Positions 9,363-18,646 of a stretch of 64,000 bases of DNA are shown piece after piece (the first letter of the stretch is position 1; the number at the start of each line of letters is the position of its first letter). The DNA comes from Dyella ginsengisoli LA-4. GTDB lineage: Bacteria; Pseudomonadota; Gammaproteobacteria; Xanthomonadales; Rhodanobacteraceae. Made by a program: the position numbers and the translations under genes. The stretch covers positions 109,690-173,689 of the forward strand of contig NZ_AMSF01000037.1 of the NCBI RefSeq assembly GCF_000334915.1, read 5' to 3'. The notes under the pieces are model-generated. The model did no database searches, was not told where the DNA came from, and was given only the letters and a program-made list of their open reading frames with translations.

Positions 9363-9781
9363 GCCACGCCGGAGGCCACCTCGACCTCAGCCGGCCGCTG
9401 CTTTCCGGCATCTACGACGTGGACGCGCGCGACTACCCCGCGCTCGCGGCGCAGGCGCGCCGGCACGAACTGGCACTGCGCCGGATCGACCTCGCCGACT
9501 GCACCGGCAAGGCCGCGCTGCTGGCGCGCATCGCCGATACGCTGCAGTTGCCGGAGGACTTCGGCTTCAACTGGGATGCGCTGGCCGACTGCCTGCGTGA
9601 CCCGGGCTGGCAGCCGGCCTGGGGCCACGTGCTGCTGTTCGAACACGTCGACCCGCTGCGCCGGGGTGCACCGCACGACTTCGCGATCCTGCGCGGCGTG
9701 CTCGACGACGCGGCCACGTTCGCGCTGGAGCACGACCGGCCCTTCTTTGCCTTCTTCCCCCTGCCCGCCACCGACGACTGA
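9359..9781 (+). CDS. Barstar family ribonuclease inhibitor
   Basis: 140 residues, starting inside the RNase stop codon (ATGA overlap at 9359-9362). The barstar fold (PF01337) is recognised in the central half: the LRRIDLADCTGKAALLARIAD segment, then FGFNWDALADCLRD, the characteristic barstar helix that plugs the RNase active site. The hydrophobic strand HVLLFEHVD follows. It has no signal peptide, so it would stay in the cytoplasm and neutralise RNase before export. The extra N-terminal 40 residues are longer than in the 90-residue Bacillus barstar, as is usual in proteobacterial homologues. Confidence 0.92.
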   Translation: MSHAGGHLDLSRPLLSGIYDVDARDYPALAAQARRHELALRRIDLADCTGKAALLARIADTLQLPEDFGFNWDALADCLRDPGWQPAWGHVLLFEHVDPLRRGAPHDFAILRGVLDDAATFALEHDRPFFAFFPLPATDD

Positions 9782-9787
9782 ACTGCC

Positions 9788-10018
9788 ATGGAACACATCG
9801 ACTTCGCCCTGGAACCGCCGCACGACTACGTGGAGCTGAACCAGCTGCTCAAGCTGGCTGGTCTGTGCGACAGCGGCGGTGCGGGCAAGGCCATCGTTGC
9901 CGCCGGGGTGGTCGCCGTGGACGGCACGCTGGAGCTTCGCAAGACCTGCAAGATCCACGCAGGACAGCGCGTGGTGGTGGACGACGAGGTGACGATCCTC
10001 GTCCACGCGGCGGACTGA
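9788..10018 (+). CDS. ybcJ: S4-domain RNA-binding protein, YbcJ family
   Basis: 76 residues, 6 bases after the barstar stop. Nearly the whole protein is one S4 domain: VELNQLLKLAGLCDSGGAGK, then VAAGVVAVDGTLELRKTCKI and GQRVVVDDEVTI. Size and sequence match YbcJ, a small RNA-binding protein of unknown cellular role. The tight spacing suggests co-transcription with the RNase-barstar pair, which may be coincidental. It converges on the arylamine N-acetyltransferase gene, with 10 bases between them. Confidence 0.88.
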   Translation: MEHIDFALEPPHDYVELNQLLKLAGLCDSGGAGKAIVAAGVVAVDGTLELRKTCKIHAGQRVVVDDEVTILVHAAD

Positions 10019-10028
10019 GCCGCCGCGC

Positions 10029-10844
10029 TCAGCGTGGCAACATCGCCAGCCGGCGGTCCAGCCCGGCATGCGCCGGCAGCACCAGCATGAAGTGGCGCTC
10101 CAGCACCCGACGGATGTCGGTGGTGGTCGGCAGCGGGTAGCGCTCGCTCGGCCCGCCGCGATGATGGATGGTGAACTCGTGGTTGCGCAGGGTCAGTCGC
10201 TGGTCGGCGATGGTGCGCGCCACGATCAGCTGGTGGGTGAACGGCGAATCGTGATGGGTCGACACGTAGTGGTTGGCCACGGCCAGGTCGATCTCCTCGC
10301 ACGGCTGCTGGCGGAACCGGTACAGGCTGCGCCACTGGCCCGACACCTGCGCCTGCAGCAGCCATTCGTCGTCGCGCTCGAGCAGGCGGCAGGGCTCGTG
10401 GGGGGTGAGCTGCTCCAGGCCGCTGGTCAGTCGAAGGGCGCTGGACAGGCTGAGCCCGCCGAAGCCGGCATCGACCAGCCACGGCTCGTCGTCGATGACC
10501 ACGCGCAGCACCATGTGGCTTTGCGCAGCGGGGGCGCCCTCGGGGCGATTCCACAGCACCCGGGCCAGCAGGCAGTCCACCGGCAGGTCCAGCGAGCGCA
10601 GCACTTCGGCGAGCAATCGGTTGTGCTCGAAGCAGTAACCACCGCGGCCGCGATGGACCAGCTTGTCCTCGATGCCCAGCGGATCGAGGTCGATCGGCTT
10701 GCCCATCAACGCATCGAGGTTCTCGAAGGCGATCGCTGCCACGTGCGCCCGCACGATGCCCTGCACGGTCGCCAGATCCGCGCGCATCGGGTCGAGAAAA
10801 CCGATGCGGCGTGCATAGGCGCCGAGGTCGATGACCGGATGCAT
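10029..10844 (-). CDS. Arylamine N-acetyltransferase (NAT)
   Basis: 271 residues from 10844 (MHPVIDLGAYARRIGFLDP), which matches the usual N-terminus of the family; an ATG at 10856 adds four residues. The catalytic triad is clear: Cys in RGRGGYCFEHN, His in AAQSHMVLR and Asp in WLVDAGFGG. The N-terminal IAFENLDALMGKPIDLD helix-strand is also diagnostic. The enzyme transfers acetyl from acetyl-CoA to arylamines or hydrazines in the cytoplasm; some bacterial members instead close amide bonds in natural-product pathways. It is divergent from msrA. Confidence 0.95.
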   Translation of the reverse strand: MHPVIDLGAYARRIGFLDPMRADLATVQGIVRAHVAAIAFENLDALMGKPIDLDPLGIEDKLVHRGRGGYCFEHNRLLAEVLRSLDLPVDCLLARVLWNRPEGAPAAQSHMVLRVVIDDEPWLVDAGFGGLSLSSALRLTSGLEQLTPHEPCRLLERDDEWLLQAQVSGQWRSLYRFRQQPCEEIDLAVANHYVSTHHDSPFTHQLIVARTIADQRLTLRNHEFTIHHRGGPSERYPLPTTTDIRRVLERHFMLVLPAHAGLDRRLAMLPR

Positions 10845-10940
10845 GCACGCGCCCATGGCCTCAGGCGCTCCCCGCGGGCAGTTGCCGCGGCGTAACCGCC
10901 GGGCGACCGGCGGCGAAGTGACGGGCGGACGCCTGGCGAC

Positions 10941-10982
10941 GCATCCTTTTCCGCGACCGCTGCGTAGAGGATGCTGTCGCGG
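10941..10982 (+). promoter_or_regulatory. Interleaved inverted repeats in the msrA leader (pseudoknot-capable)
   Basis: Two perfect 7-bp inverted repeats interlock in the order a-b-a-prime-b-prime: GCATCCT (10941-10947), CCGCGAC (10951-10957), AGGATGC (10968-10974) and GTCGCGG (10976-10982). They end 40 bases before the msrA ATG. The arrangement would allow an H-type pseudoknot or two mutually exclusive hairpins in the leader RNA. It could also be a pair of protein sites in the divergent promoter region. No function is demonstrated. Confidence 0.35.
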
Positions 10983-11022
10983 ATCGGCGGCCTTCCCCCC
11001 TGCCACTCCAGGAAGCCTCCCC

Positions 11023-11727
<705 letters not shown>

Positions 11728-11771
11728 CCGGCCCCCACCCTGGCACTGGGCGACGCGCTGGCGGTCCATGA

Positions 11772-14564
11772 TCATCCGGCCCGCGGCGGCGGCACCAGGC
11801 GCAGGCGGGTCGGCGGCTGGTTGCCGCCTGACTTGAGCATGCGCATGAGATCCGGCACCTCCAGCGGGCGGGCATAGAGGTAGCCCTGCCCTTCCTCGCA
11901 GCCGGCGCGCAGCAGGAACTCGTGCTGCTCCTCGTCCTCGATGCCTTCGGCGATGGCGTAGAGCCTGAGGCTGCGCGCCATCGCCAGGATCGCCTCGACG
12001 ATGGCCACGTCGTCCGCGTTGCGCGGGATGCCGGTGATGAAGGTGCGGTCGATCTTCAGGCAGACCACCGCCGGCAGCTTGAGGTAGGCCAGCGAGGAGT
12101 AACCGGTGCCGAAGTCGTCGATCGCCACGCCCACGCCCATGGTGTGCAGCGCGTACATGGTGCGGTGGGTGCCTTCGCCCAGGCGCAGGATCGCGCTCTC
12201 GGTGATCTCCAGCAGCAGGCGCTTCGGATCGACCTGGTAGTCGCGCAGCGCCCTCTGCAGCCCCTCGATGAAGGCCGGGTGGCCGAACCAGCTGGCCGAG
12301 ACGTTCACCGCGATGCGGATCGGCGCGACCCGCTCGTGCTCCCACTGCTTGATCCAGGCGCAGGCCGCGCGCAGTACCCACTCGTCGATGCGGCGGATCA
12401 GGCCCAGGCTCTCGGCCATCGGGATGAAGTTGTCCGGCATCACCAGTCCGCGCTTCGGATGCTGCCAGCGCAGCAGCGCCTCGGCGGCCACCACGCGCCC
12501 GGTTCGCAGGTCCAGGCTGGGCTGGAACACCAGCCGGAACTCGTCGTTGGCCAGTGCCTGGCGCAACTCGGACGCCAGCTGCAGGCGCTTGCGCGCATCG
12601 GCCTGCATGATCGGCGAGTAGAAGCGGAACGCGTTGCGCTCCTCGCTCTTGGCCGCATACATCGCCGCGTCGGCGTTGGTGATCAGCGCCGACGGGGTCT
12701 CGCCGTCCAGCGGGTAGCTGGCGATACCGATGCTGGCGCTGAGCACGATGTCGTATTCGTCCACCGGGATCGGCGCGGCCAGCGCGGCCAGCAAGCGGCT
12801 GGCGACGTGCGCAGCCTCGTCGCGGGTGTCCAGCCCGGTGACCAGGGCGGTGAATTCGTCGCCGCCGATGCGCCCGGCCAGGTCGTTCGGCCCCAGCTCG
12901 GCCAGGATGCGCTCGGCCACCCGCGCCAGCAGCCGGTCGCCGATGGCGTGGCTGTAGCTGTCGTTGACGATCTTGAAGGCATCCAGGTCGATGAACAGCA
13001 CCGCCACGCAGCTGCGGCTGCGCGAGGCGAGCTCCAGCGCGTCGCCGCAGCGGCGCTCGAACTCGGTGCGATTGGCCAGCCCGGTCAGCAGGTCGTGGGT
13101 GGCCAGGTGCTCCAGCCGGCGCTGGTCCGCCTTGGTGGTGGTGATGTTGGTGAATACCGCCACGTAGTGCAGTACCTGGCCGGCATCGTCGCGGATCGCT
13201 CTGATGCTGAGCAGTTCGGGATAGGTGCTGCCGTCGCGACGACGGCTCTTCACCTCGCCGCGCCAGTTGCCGCCCAGCTCGATCGAGCGCCAGACGCTGT
13301 CCGGCAGCGGACGGTCGTCGGCCAGGCATCGGGTTTCGTCGAAGCGCACGCCCTGCAGCGCCTGCGCGGTGAAGCCGGTGATTTCGACGTGGGCGGCATT
13401 GACCGTGACCACGCGGCGGTCGGCGTCGGCGATGATCACGCCCTCGGCGATGCTGCCCAGCGCCTTGGCGGCGATGCGCCGCTCGTGCTCCATCGCCACG
13501 CGGTCGGACACGTCGCGGACGATCGCCTGGCTGACCTCGGTATCGCCCCAGCGCGCGAGGCTGCTGCGTGTTTCCACCGGCCTTACCGCTCCCCCGCGGC
13601 CGAGCAGCGAGGTCAGCGCGATATCGCCCTCGCGGCTGCCGACCGGAGGCAGTCCGTTTTCGAGGTCGAGGGGGTCGTGGGCGAACAGCGACGTGAAGTC
13701 CCGCCCGACCAGCTCGCGCTCGTTGCATCCGGTCCAGGCCGACGCGGTGCGGTTGGCGTCCAGCACCCGGCCGGAACGCCGGTCGACCATGACGATGGCA
13801 TCGCCGGCGCTGTCGAACAGCAGGCGATAGCGCTCCTCGCTGCCGCGGATGCTCTCGACGATCCGTCGGGCCATCCACAGCCACAGGCCGGCGGCGAGGC
13901 AGAACGCACCGATCACGCACCAGAAGAGCATCTGACCGGCCCAGATGGCGCCCTTGACCATCTCCACCGAAAACAGGTTGGTGCGCGGCTCCATGAAGGC
14001 GTTGAGGGTGTTGATGCGCTGGCGGATGCGGGTGATCTCGTCAGCCGCCGGCGTCCCCTTCGCATAGAGCTGCTGGATCTGGACGGCCATGCGGCCCAGC
14101 TCGTCGATCGATGCGTCGGTGGAGCGCCAGGCGTCCAGCGATGCCCGGAGGTGCGGCGCTCCGGTGAAGTGGCGCAGCATGAAGATCATGCCGGGCTTGG
14201 AGGCCGGCATGATGTTGCCCTTGCGGAACACCTCGTCGATGTCCTGCTTGCGGTAGTGGCCGGATGCGATCGCATCGCGGCCCCAGCGGTCGCTCTCCAG
14301 CAGGTCGTAATGGCGCTGGAAATGGGCAAGGTCGTCCGGGGACCCGCTCAGCGCGTAGTTGTCCAGGTCGATCACGGCCTGCTTCTGCGCCTTGGACCAG
14401 ATGCTCTCGCTGTTCAGGAAACCAGCGAGAGTCACCTGGATCTGCAGGACGCCCCAGGTCATCGCCATGATCAGCACGATGGCCAGGGCCAGCGCGTAGG
14501 CGAGCGGCATCAGTCGCCGTGTCAGCGACCGCTGTACGCTCAGACTGTTACCCGCAAACCGCAT
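11772..14564 (-). CDS. Membrane-bound PAS-PAS-GGDEF-EAL cyclic di-GMP enzyme
   Basis: 930 residues. Transmembrane helices lie at about 20-40 and 208-230 and enclose a roughly 165-residue helical periplasmic sensor region. PAS domains follow at about 243-350 and 368-480. The GGDEF domain is intact at 567-571 (RIGGDEFTALV). The EAL domain from about 655 keeps EALLRW, VNVSASWF, LEITES, DDFGTGYSS, LKIDRTF and AEGIEDEEQ, so both synthesis and hydrolysis of cyclic di-GMP are chemically possible. The net activity cannot be predicted from sequence. It probably responds to an envelope signal plus a PAS ligand. Confidence 0.94.
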   Translation of the reverse strand: MRFAGNSLSVQRSLTRRLMPLAYALALAIVLIMAMTWGVLQIQVTLAGFLNSESIWSKAQKQAVIDLDNYALSGSPDDLAHFQRHYDLLESDRWGRDAIASGHYRKQDIDEVFRKGNIMPASKPGMIFMLRHFTGAPHLRASLDAWRSTDASIDELGRMAVQIQQLYAKGTPAADEITRIRQRINTLNAFMEPRTNLFSVEMVKGAIWAGQMLFWCVIGAFCLAAGLWLWMARRIVESIRGSEERYRLLFDSAGDAIVMVDRRSGRVLDANRTASAWTGCNERELVGRDFTSLFAHDPLDLENGLPPVGSREGDIALTSLLGRGGAVRPVETRSSLARWGDTEVSQAIVRDVSDRVAMEHERRIAAKALGSIAEGVIIADADRRVVTVNAAHVEITGFTAQALQGVRFDETRCLADDRPLPDSVWRSIELGGNWRGEVKSRRRDGSTYPELLSIRAIRDDAGQVLHYVAVFTNITTTKADQRRLEHLATHDLLTGLANRTEFERRCGDALELASRSRSCVAVLFIDLDAFKIVNDSYSHAIGDRLLARVAERILAELGPNDLAGRIGGDEFTALVTGLDTRDEAAHVASRLLAALAAPIPVDEYDIVLSASIGIASYPLDGETPSALITNADAAMYAAKSEERNAFRFYSPIMQADARKRLQLASELRQALANDEFRLVFQPSLDLRTGRVVAAEALLRWQHPKRGLVMPDNFIPMAESLGLIRRIDEWVLRAACAWIKQWEHERVAPIRIAVNVSASWFGHPAFIEGLQRALRDYQVDPKRLLLEITESAILRLGEGTHRTMYALHTMGVGVAIDDFGTGYSSLAYLKLPAVVCLKIDRTFITGIPRNADDVAIVEAILAMARSLRLYAIAEGIEDEEQHEFLLRAGCEEGQGYLYARPLEVPDLMRMLKSGGNQPPTRLRLVPPPRAG

Positions 14565-14634
14565 CGCCCGCCTTTACGCCGGAGGGCACCGGACTGGGCG
14601 CCCTTCCCCTGTTTTCTCCTTCCGCGACAATCCT

Positions 14635-15411
14635 TTAGGCCGCGGCCTCGCTAAGCAACAACCGGTCCGGGCAATTCTGGATGCACCGGTCCCCCAGCAG
14701 GATCATGCTGGTGTAGCTGCGCTTGATGCACTCGGCGAGATGCGCCACGTCGTCGGCCGAAGGGTCCATGCCCATCAGCGTGCAGACGATCTCCAGCGCT
14801 TCCCACGGGTGAGTGTCGTCATAAGCGGCATGAAGGTGCAACCACTTTAGCGCGGAAGTTCTTATCGAAGGATCAAAGCTTTCCCGATACTTCGTGCTGT
14901 CGTAGATCATCTGCGACCACTCCCCGGTCACCCCCTCGATGGCGTAATTGGTGGCCACGATACCGGCCGCCAGGCTGCCGCGGGCGCAGATGTCCTCGCA
15001 CCAGCGGGACAGTCCGTCGGTACCGTGCGGGGGCGCCTCGCCGAGCAGCCGCTCGCGTGGCACGCCGGCGCCTTCGGACCAGTGGATCCAGTACTCGGCA
15101 TGGTTCTGCTCCACCCGGATGTTGCGCACCAGCCAGCGCCGGGCCAGGTTGTCGCCGGGACTGCGTCCGTAGCGGGTCTTGAGCAGGCTCAGCGCCATGA
15201 AGCTGGGAAAGCGCTCGATGAAGGGCCACAGGCCCAGCATGAAGTTCGCCGTGGACTCCTCGTCCAGGCGCAGGTCCATCATCAGCTTCCAGATCTCGTG
15301 GTCGAGAACGCGGGCCTTGGTGCTCTCGCAGTCGGCGATCATGTCCTGCGCCCATTGCGGGTAGCTGGACAATTCGGTGAGCGGGCCGGTGCGTTCGAAA
15401 TGCTTGTTCAT
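14635..15411 (-). CDS. UndA/TenA-like nonheme-iron oxidase (heme-oxygenase-like fold)
   Basis: 258 residues from 15411, preceded by AGGAG at good spacing. The all-helical protein carries a candidate metal-binding set: E66, E101-x-x-H104 (VEQNHAEYW), E159 (YAIEGVTGEW), H194, D198 and H201 (HAAYDDTHPW). As I recall it, the Pseudomonas medium-chain fatty acid decarboxylase UndA has closely similar stretches (FSRTGPL, RNIRVELNHADYW, NYAIEGATGEW, HPWEALEIV) and nearly the same length, and it makes 1-undecene from lauric acid. This protein is therefore a candidate UndA homologue; automatic tools often call such proteins TenA regulators. Function is inferred only. A long leader lies upstream. Confidence 0.75.
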   Translation of the reverse strand: MNKHFERTGPLTELSSYPQWAQDMIADCESTKARVLDHEIWKLMMDLRLDEESTANFMLGLWPFIERFPSFMALSLLKTRYGRSPGDNLARRWLVRNIRVEQNHAEYWIHWSEGAGVPRERLLGEAPPHGTDGLSRWCEDICARGSLAAGIVATNYAIEGVTGEWSQMIYDSTKYRESFDPSIRTSALKWLHLHAAYDDTHPWEALEIVCTLMGMDPSADDVAHLAECIKRSYTSMILLGDRCIQNCPDRLLLSEAAA

Positions 15412-15820
15412 GCGGAACTCCTCTAGTGCCTTTGACGGACTGTGGCTGCCGGCTGGTCCGGCGTATCGGCCGGATGTCCGGTGATCGGGCAGCATCGATC
15501 CCGGAAAACGTCGCTCCGGTCCCTTGCAGGGCCGGGCCGGAGCGGAAAAGCCGTCTCAAGGGAGGAGGAGACCGCTGCGCCGCCGCATCGACCGGCGCGT
15601 ATTCCTCCCGGGGAAGATCCTGTGGATAGGCCTCGGCGCATGATGCGATCCGGTTCGCATCCTGTGGTGCATGTGCCTTCCAGCCGTTCAGTTATGGTGC
15701 CCAGCCTCCCTGCCGCTGCCCGGGTGAAAGCGGATTGATACCGCATGGATGGAGTCACCGCGAGCACGCGCAAAGATGCGACGGGACGTGTGGGAAGCCG
15801 GCCCGGCGGAACCTCGGCGA
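15412..15820. other. 409-base noncoding region upstream of the UndA-like gene
   Basis: Both flanking genes are on the minus strand. The region has visibly lower third-position GC in every frame than its neighbours, so I read it as noncoding. It holds a GC-rich hairpin at 15512-15544 and an inverted repeat GATGCGA (15642-15648) / TCGCATC (15655-15661), which may be an operator. I looked for the conserved TPP riboswitch core because of the TenA resemblance of the next gene and did not find it. A leader RNA of unknown type cannot be excluded. Confidence 0.5.
15512..15544 (-). terminator. Hairpin in the leader before the UndA-like gene
   Basis: Outer arms CGCTCCGG (15512-15519) and CCGGAGCG (15537-15544) enclose an inner stem CCCT/AGGG with a three-base loop. 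On the minus strand the hairpin is followed by ACGTTTTCC, a short U-run after it. It may end the kinase transcript or act as an attenuator for the UndA-like gene. Confidence 0.45.
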
Positions 15821-18562
15821 TCAGGGCGCGGTTCCCGGTCCCTTCGCCAGCAGGGCGCGGAACGGAGCCTGCTCGGCCTCGGCCACACCTTCGCGCTGCA
15901 TGTCCGCCAGCGCCTGCCGCAGGCGGGGCCGGGCCTCCCCGATCCGCCCCATCCGCCACAGGATCTGCGCGCGCAGCGCGCTCAACACGGCGGCGCGGCC
16001 GGGATCGGAGGTGGTGCTCTGGTAGGCCGCCGGATCGACCTGGTCGATCAGCGCCAGCGCCTGCGCCTGCTGGCCCAGCGCGCTGAGCACGCCGGCCTCG
16101 GCCACCCGCGCGGCCTGCAGCACCGGACTGTGCTCGCCCGAGGTCTTCGCCAGGCCCTGCCCGGCGGCGCGGATGTCCGCCAGTGCCGCGGTCAGGTCGC
16201 CGGCATCCTGTTCCTGGGTGCCCAGATTCAGCCGCTCGACCAGGGTGTACTGGCTGTCCGGCCCCCAGCGGCGCAGGGTGCGCTGGTAGACATCGCGCTC
16301 GATCGCCAGCGCGCGGCGATTGTCGCCGCTGAGCGAGTAGAGGTAACCCAGCGTACTCAGCGTACTGATCGTGCCCTGCCCGTCCGGCCCCTGCACCGAG
16401 GCAAAGTCCGCCAGCGCCGCGCTGACCACCGGAAGCGCCTCGGCGTAGCGGCCCTGCGCGCGCAGCGCATCGCCCAGCCGCGAGCGGGCCATCCCGAGCA
16501 CCGCCCGGCCGATCCGCCCGCGGGTGAACGGCGTCCCGCCCAGCACCTGGCGGGCAATCCGCTCGGCGTCGGCAGCCCGTCCCAGGCGCAGGTCGCAGCC
16601 GGCCAGGCTGAGCAGGATGTGCGCCGCCATCGGCACGTCGTCCGGATGCAGGATGCGCTGGATGGTCTGCGCCGCCCGGTAGTTTTCGTAGGCCGCCTTT
16701 ACCTGCATGCGCTGGTACTCGACGTCGCCGCGCGAGAGGTGCGAGCGCAGCCCGATCTCCGACACCGACTGCCGCCGCACGCCGGCATCGCGGTCGGCCC
16801 GGTCCAGCCCGGCCGTCGCCTGGTCGAAGTGCGACAGGTGCGCCTGCATCACCGCCAGCTCGTAGCGCGCCAGCAGCACGCGGTCGTCACCGGTGCCGAC
16901 CGCCCCCTGCATCAGCTCGACCGCTTTGCCCAGCTGCGTGCTGGCGCTGGCGAAGTCGCCGGTGGCCCGGTAGGCGCGCCCCAGGGTCTGGTGCAGGCTT
17001 GCCGCCAGCAGCGGCGCCTTGCTGTAGCGGGCGTCGAGCCGATGGGCGGCCGCATCGAGGATCTCGCGCAGGCTGGGGTTCTTCTCGTACCAGGCCGGGG
17101 AATCGCCACCGATGCCGGCACCGAGCAGATCCTCGTTGAGGAACCGGTTGGTGGCGTTGGCGATGGCCGCCTGGCGTTGCGCCTCGTCACGCGCCAGTCC
17201 GGCCCGGCGGTACTGCCACAGGCTCACGCCCAGACCGAGCATCAATACCACCACCGCCGCGACGATCCACGGCCGCCGCGCCCGGCTGCGCTCGAGCCGC
17301 CGCTCCGCGCGTACCGCACGGGCCTCGGCCTCGCGCAGCCGGGCTTGCTCCAGCCGGCGCAGGTCGCGCCGACGCAGGCGGTCGGCCAGCTCGGCCACGC
17401 TGGACAGGCGCTGGGCCGGGTCGCCGGCCGTGGCCAGGGCGATGTCCTCGCGCAGCAGCTCGTCGTCGACCGCAGACTCCCAGCCCGGCGCCAGCGGCCG
17501 GCGCAGGTCGCCGACCCACAGCTGGTAGAGGATCAGGCCGAGCGCGTAGACGTCGCTCTGCACCGTCGGCGCCTGCCCCCCCAGCAGTTCCGGCGCCAGG
17601 TACAGCGGCGTGCCGCTGGCGTCGTCGGCGAGCGCCTGGGTCACGGTCAGGCCCAGCGCGGTGATGCCGAGCTGGTCGAGGCGCTCGGGCTCCATCAGGC
17701 GGCCGCTGCCGAAGTCGCCCACGCGCAGGCGCCAGCCCGCGCCTTCGGGCATCACCAGCACGTTGGACGGCTTGAGATCCTTGTGCAGCACGCCGACGCG
17801 ATGCGCCGCGGCCACCGCGTCGGCGATCTGCAGGAAGACCGCCAGCCGGGCCGGACCGTCCAGCGCCGGCAGGCCGGCCGGATCCTCGGCCCAGTGCGCC
17901 AGGCTGACACCGGCCCAGGCGCATTCGAGAAAGAACGGCGCGTCCTCGAAATTCCAGTCGATCACCCGCACGAAGTCGTCCCGGTCGCCGAGCCCCTCGT
18001 GCAGCACGCGATACAGCGTGGCCTCGCGCTTGAGCGCCGCCAACCGGTCGCCGGCGGTGGCGAACTTGTAGACGCGCGCTTCGCCGGTCTTGTCGTGGCG
18101 GGCCAGCCAGACTTCGCTGCCGTGGGCCGGGGCCAACTGTTCGCGCAGGCGGAAGTGGCCGCGGCCGGGCACCGGCTCCCCAACCCGGAGGGCTAGCTGG
18201 CTGCGCAGCCGACGGCCGGCGACCGTGCGCTGGACCGGGCCGACCAGCCGGTAACCGACCCGCGGCACGTTGACGACCCGCCCGGCCTCGCCCGGTCCCA
18301 GCGCCTTGCGCAGCTTGGCCACCGCATTGGCCAGCACGTTGTCCACCGTCGGCCGGCCGGCCCAGACGGTGTCGAACAGTTCCTCGCGGGTCACCACCTC
18401 GTCGGCGTGGCGCAGCAACAGCGCCAGCACCTGCAGCGGACGCTGCTCGAGGTCCACGGCCAGCCCCCCCACGCGCAGCTCGGCACGCGCCTCGTCGAAC
18501 TGCGCACCGCCGAAGCCGTAGCAGTAAAGCGGTGGATCGTCGGTGGCCGCGCCCTGATCCAT
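15821..18562 (-). CDS. Winged-helix DNA-binding / Ser-Thr protein kinase / TM / TPR receptor
   Basis: 913 residues from 18562, with AGGAGAGG upstream. Domain order: an OmpR/CadC-type winged helix (about 15-108, with EELFDTVWAGR and VVNVPRVGYRLVG), a eukaryotic-like kinase (about 135-395), one transmembrane helix (about 431-450) and a C-terminal TPR-rich region (about 470-900) that should face the periplasm. Kinase residues are intact: K166 (ARVYKFA), HKDLKPSN at 260-267 with catalytic D262, DFG at 283-285 and APE at 323-325. DNA binding and kinase activity in one membrane protein suggest a CadC-like one-component regulator that also phosphorylates targets. It is divergent from a five-gene envelope operon with a tandem repeat between them, so that operon is the likely target (inference). 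Confidence 0.92.
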   Translation of the reverse strand: MDQGAATDDPPLYCYGFGGAQFDEARAELRVGGLAVDLEQRPLQVLALLLRHADEVVTREELFDTVWAGRPTVDNVLANAVAKLRKALGPGEAGRVVNVPRVGYRLVGPVQRTVAGRRLRSQLALRVGEPVPGRGHFRLREQLAPAHGSEVWLARHDKTGEARVYKFATAGDRLAALKREATLYRVLHEGLGDRDDFVRVIDWNFEDAPFFLECAWAGVSLAHWAEDPAGLPALDGPARLAVFLQIADAVAAAHRVGVLHKDLKPSNVLVMPEGAGWRLRVGDFGSGRLMEPERLDQLGITALGLTVTQALADDASGTPLYLAPELLGGQAPTVQSDVYALGLILYQLWVGDLRRPLAPGWESAVDDELLREDIALATAGDPAQRLSSVAELADRLRRRDLRRLEQARLREAEARAVRAERRLERSRARRPWIVAAVVVLMLGLGVSLWQYRRAGLARDEAQRQAAIANATNRFLNEDLLGAGIGGDSPAWYEKNPSLREILDAAAHRLDARYSKAPLLAASLHQTLGRAYRATGDFASASTQLGKAVELMQGAVGTGDDRVLLARYELAVMQAHLSHFDQATAGLDRADRDAGVRRQSVSEIGLRSHLSRGDVEYQRMQVKAAYENYRAAQTIQRILHPDDVPMAAHILLSLAGCDLRLGRAADAERIARQVLGGTPFTRGRIGRAVLGMARSRLGDALRAQGRYAEALPVVSAALADFASVQGPDGQGTISTLSTLGYLYSLSGDNRRALAIERDVYQRTLRRWGPDSQYTLVERLNLGTQEQDAGDLTAALADIRAAGQGLAKTSGEHSPVLQAARVAEAGVLSALGQQAQALALIDQVDPAAYQSTTSDPGRAAVLSALRAQILWRMGRIGEARPRLRQALADMQREGVAEAEQAPFRALLAKGPGTAP

Positions 18563-18646
18563 GCATGCCTCTCCTCTGCGGAACTATGCGCCACTGCGCA
18601 CGCCGGTGCGAGTCGGGGCGCGGGACCACACGCTTGCCGGACACCG

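Noticed and set aside
11922..14654. 910-codon plus-strand ORF
   Set aside because: It is antisense to the PAS-GGDEF-EAL gene, which has clear catalytic motifs. The translation is His/Arg/Gln-rich low complexity typical of shadows in GC-rich DNA.
15412..15660. TPP riboswitch upstream of the TenA-like gene
   Set aside because: I searched both strands for the conserved CUGAGA and downstream core elements and did not find them together.
15423..15746. 107-codon minus-strand ORF ending 11 bases before the UndA-like start
   Set aside because: Its third positions are only about 60 percent GC, while real genes here are near 90 percent. It has no ribosome site or family motif, so the region is better read as a noncoding leader.
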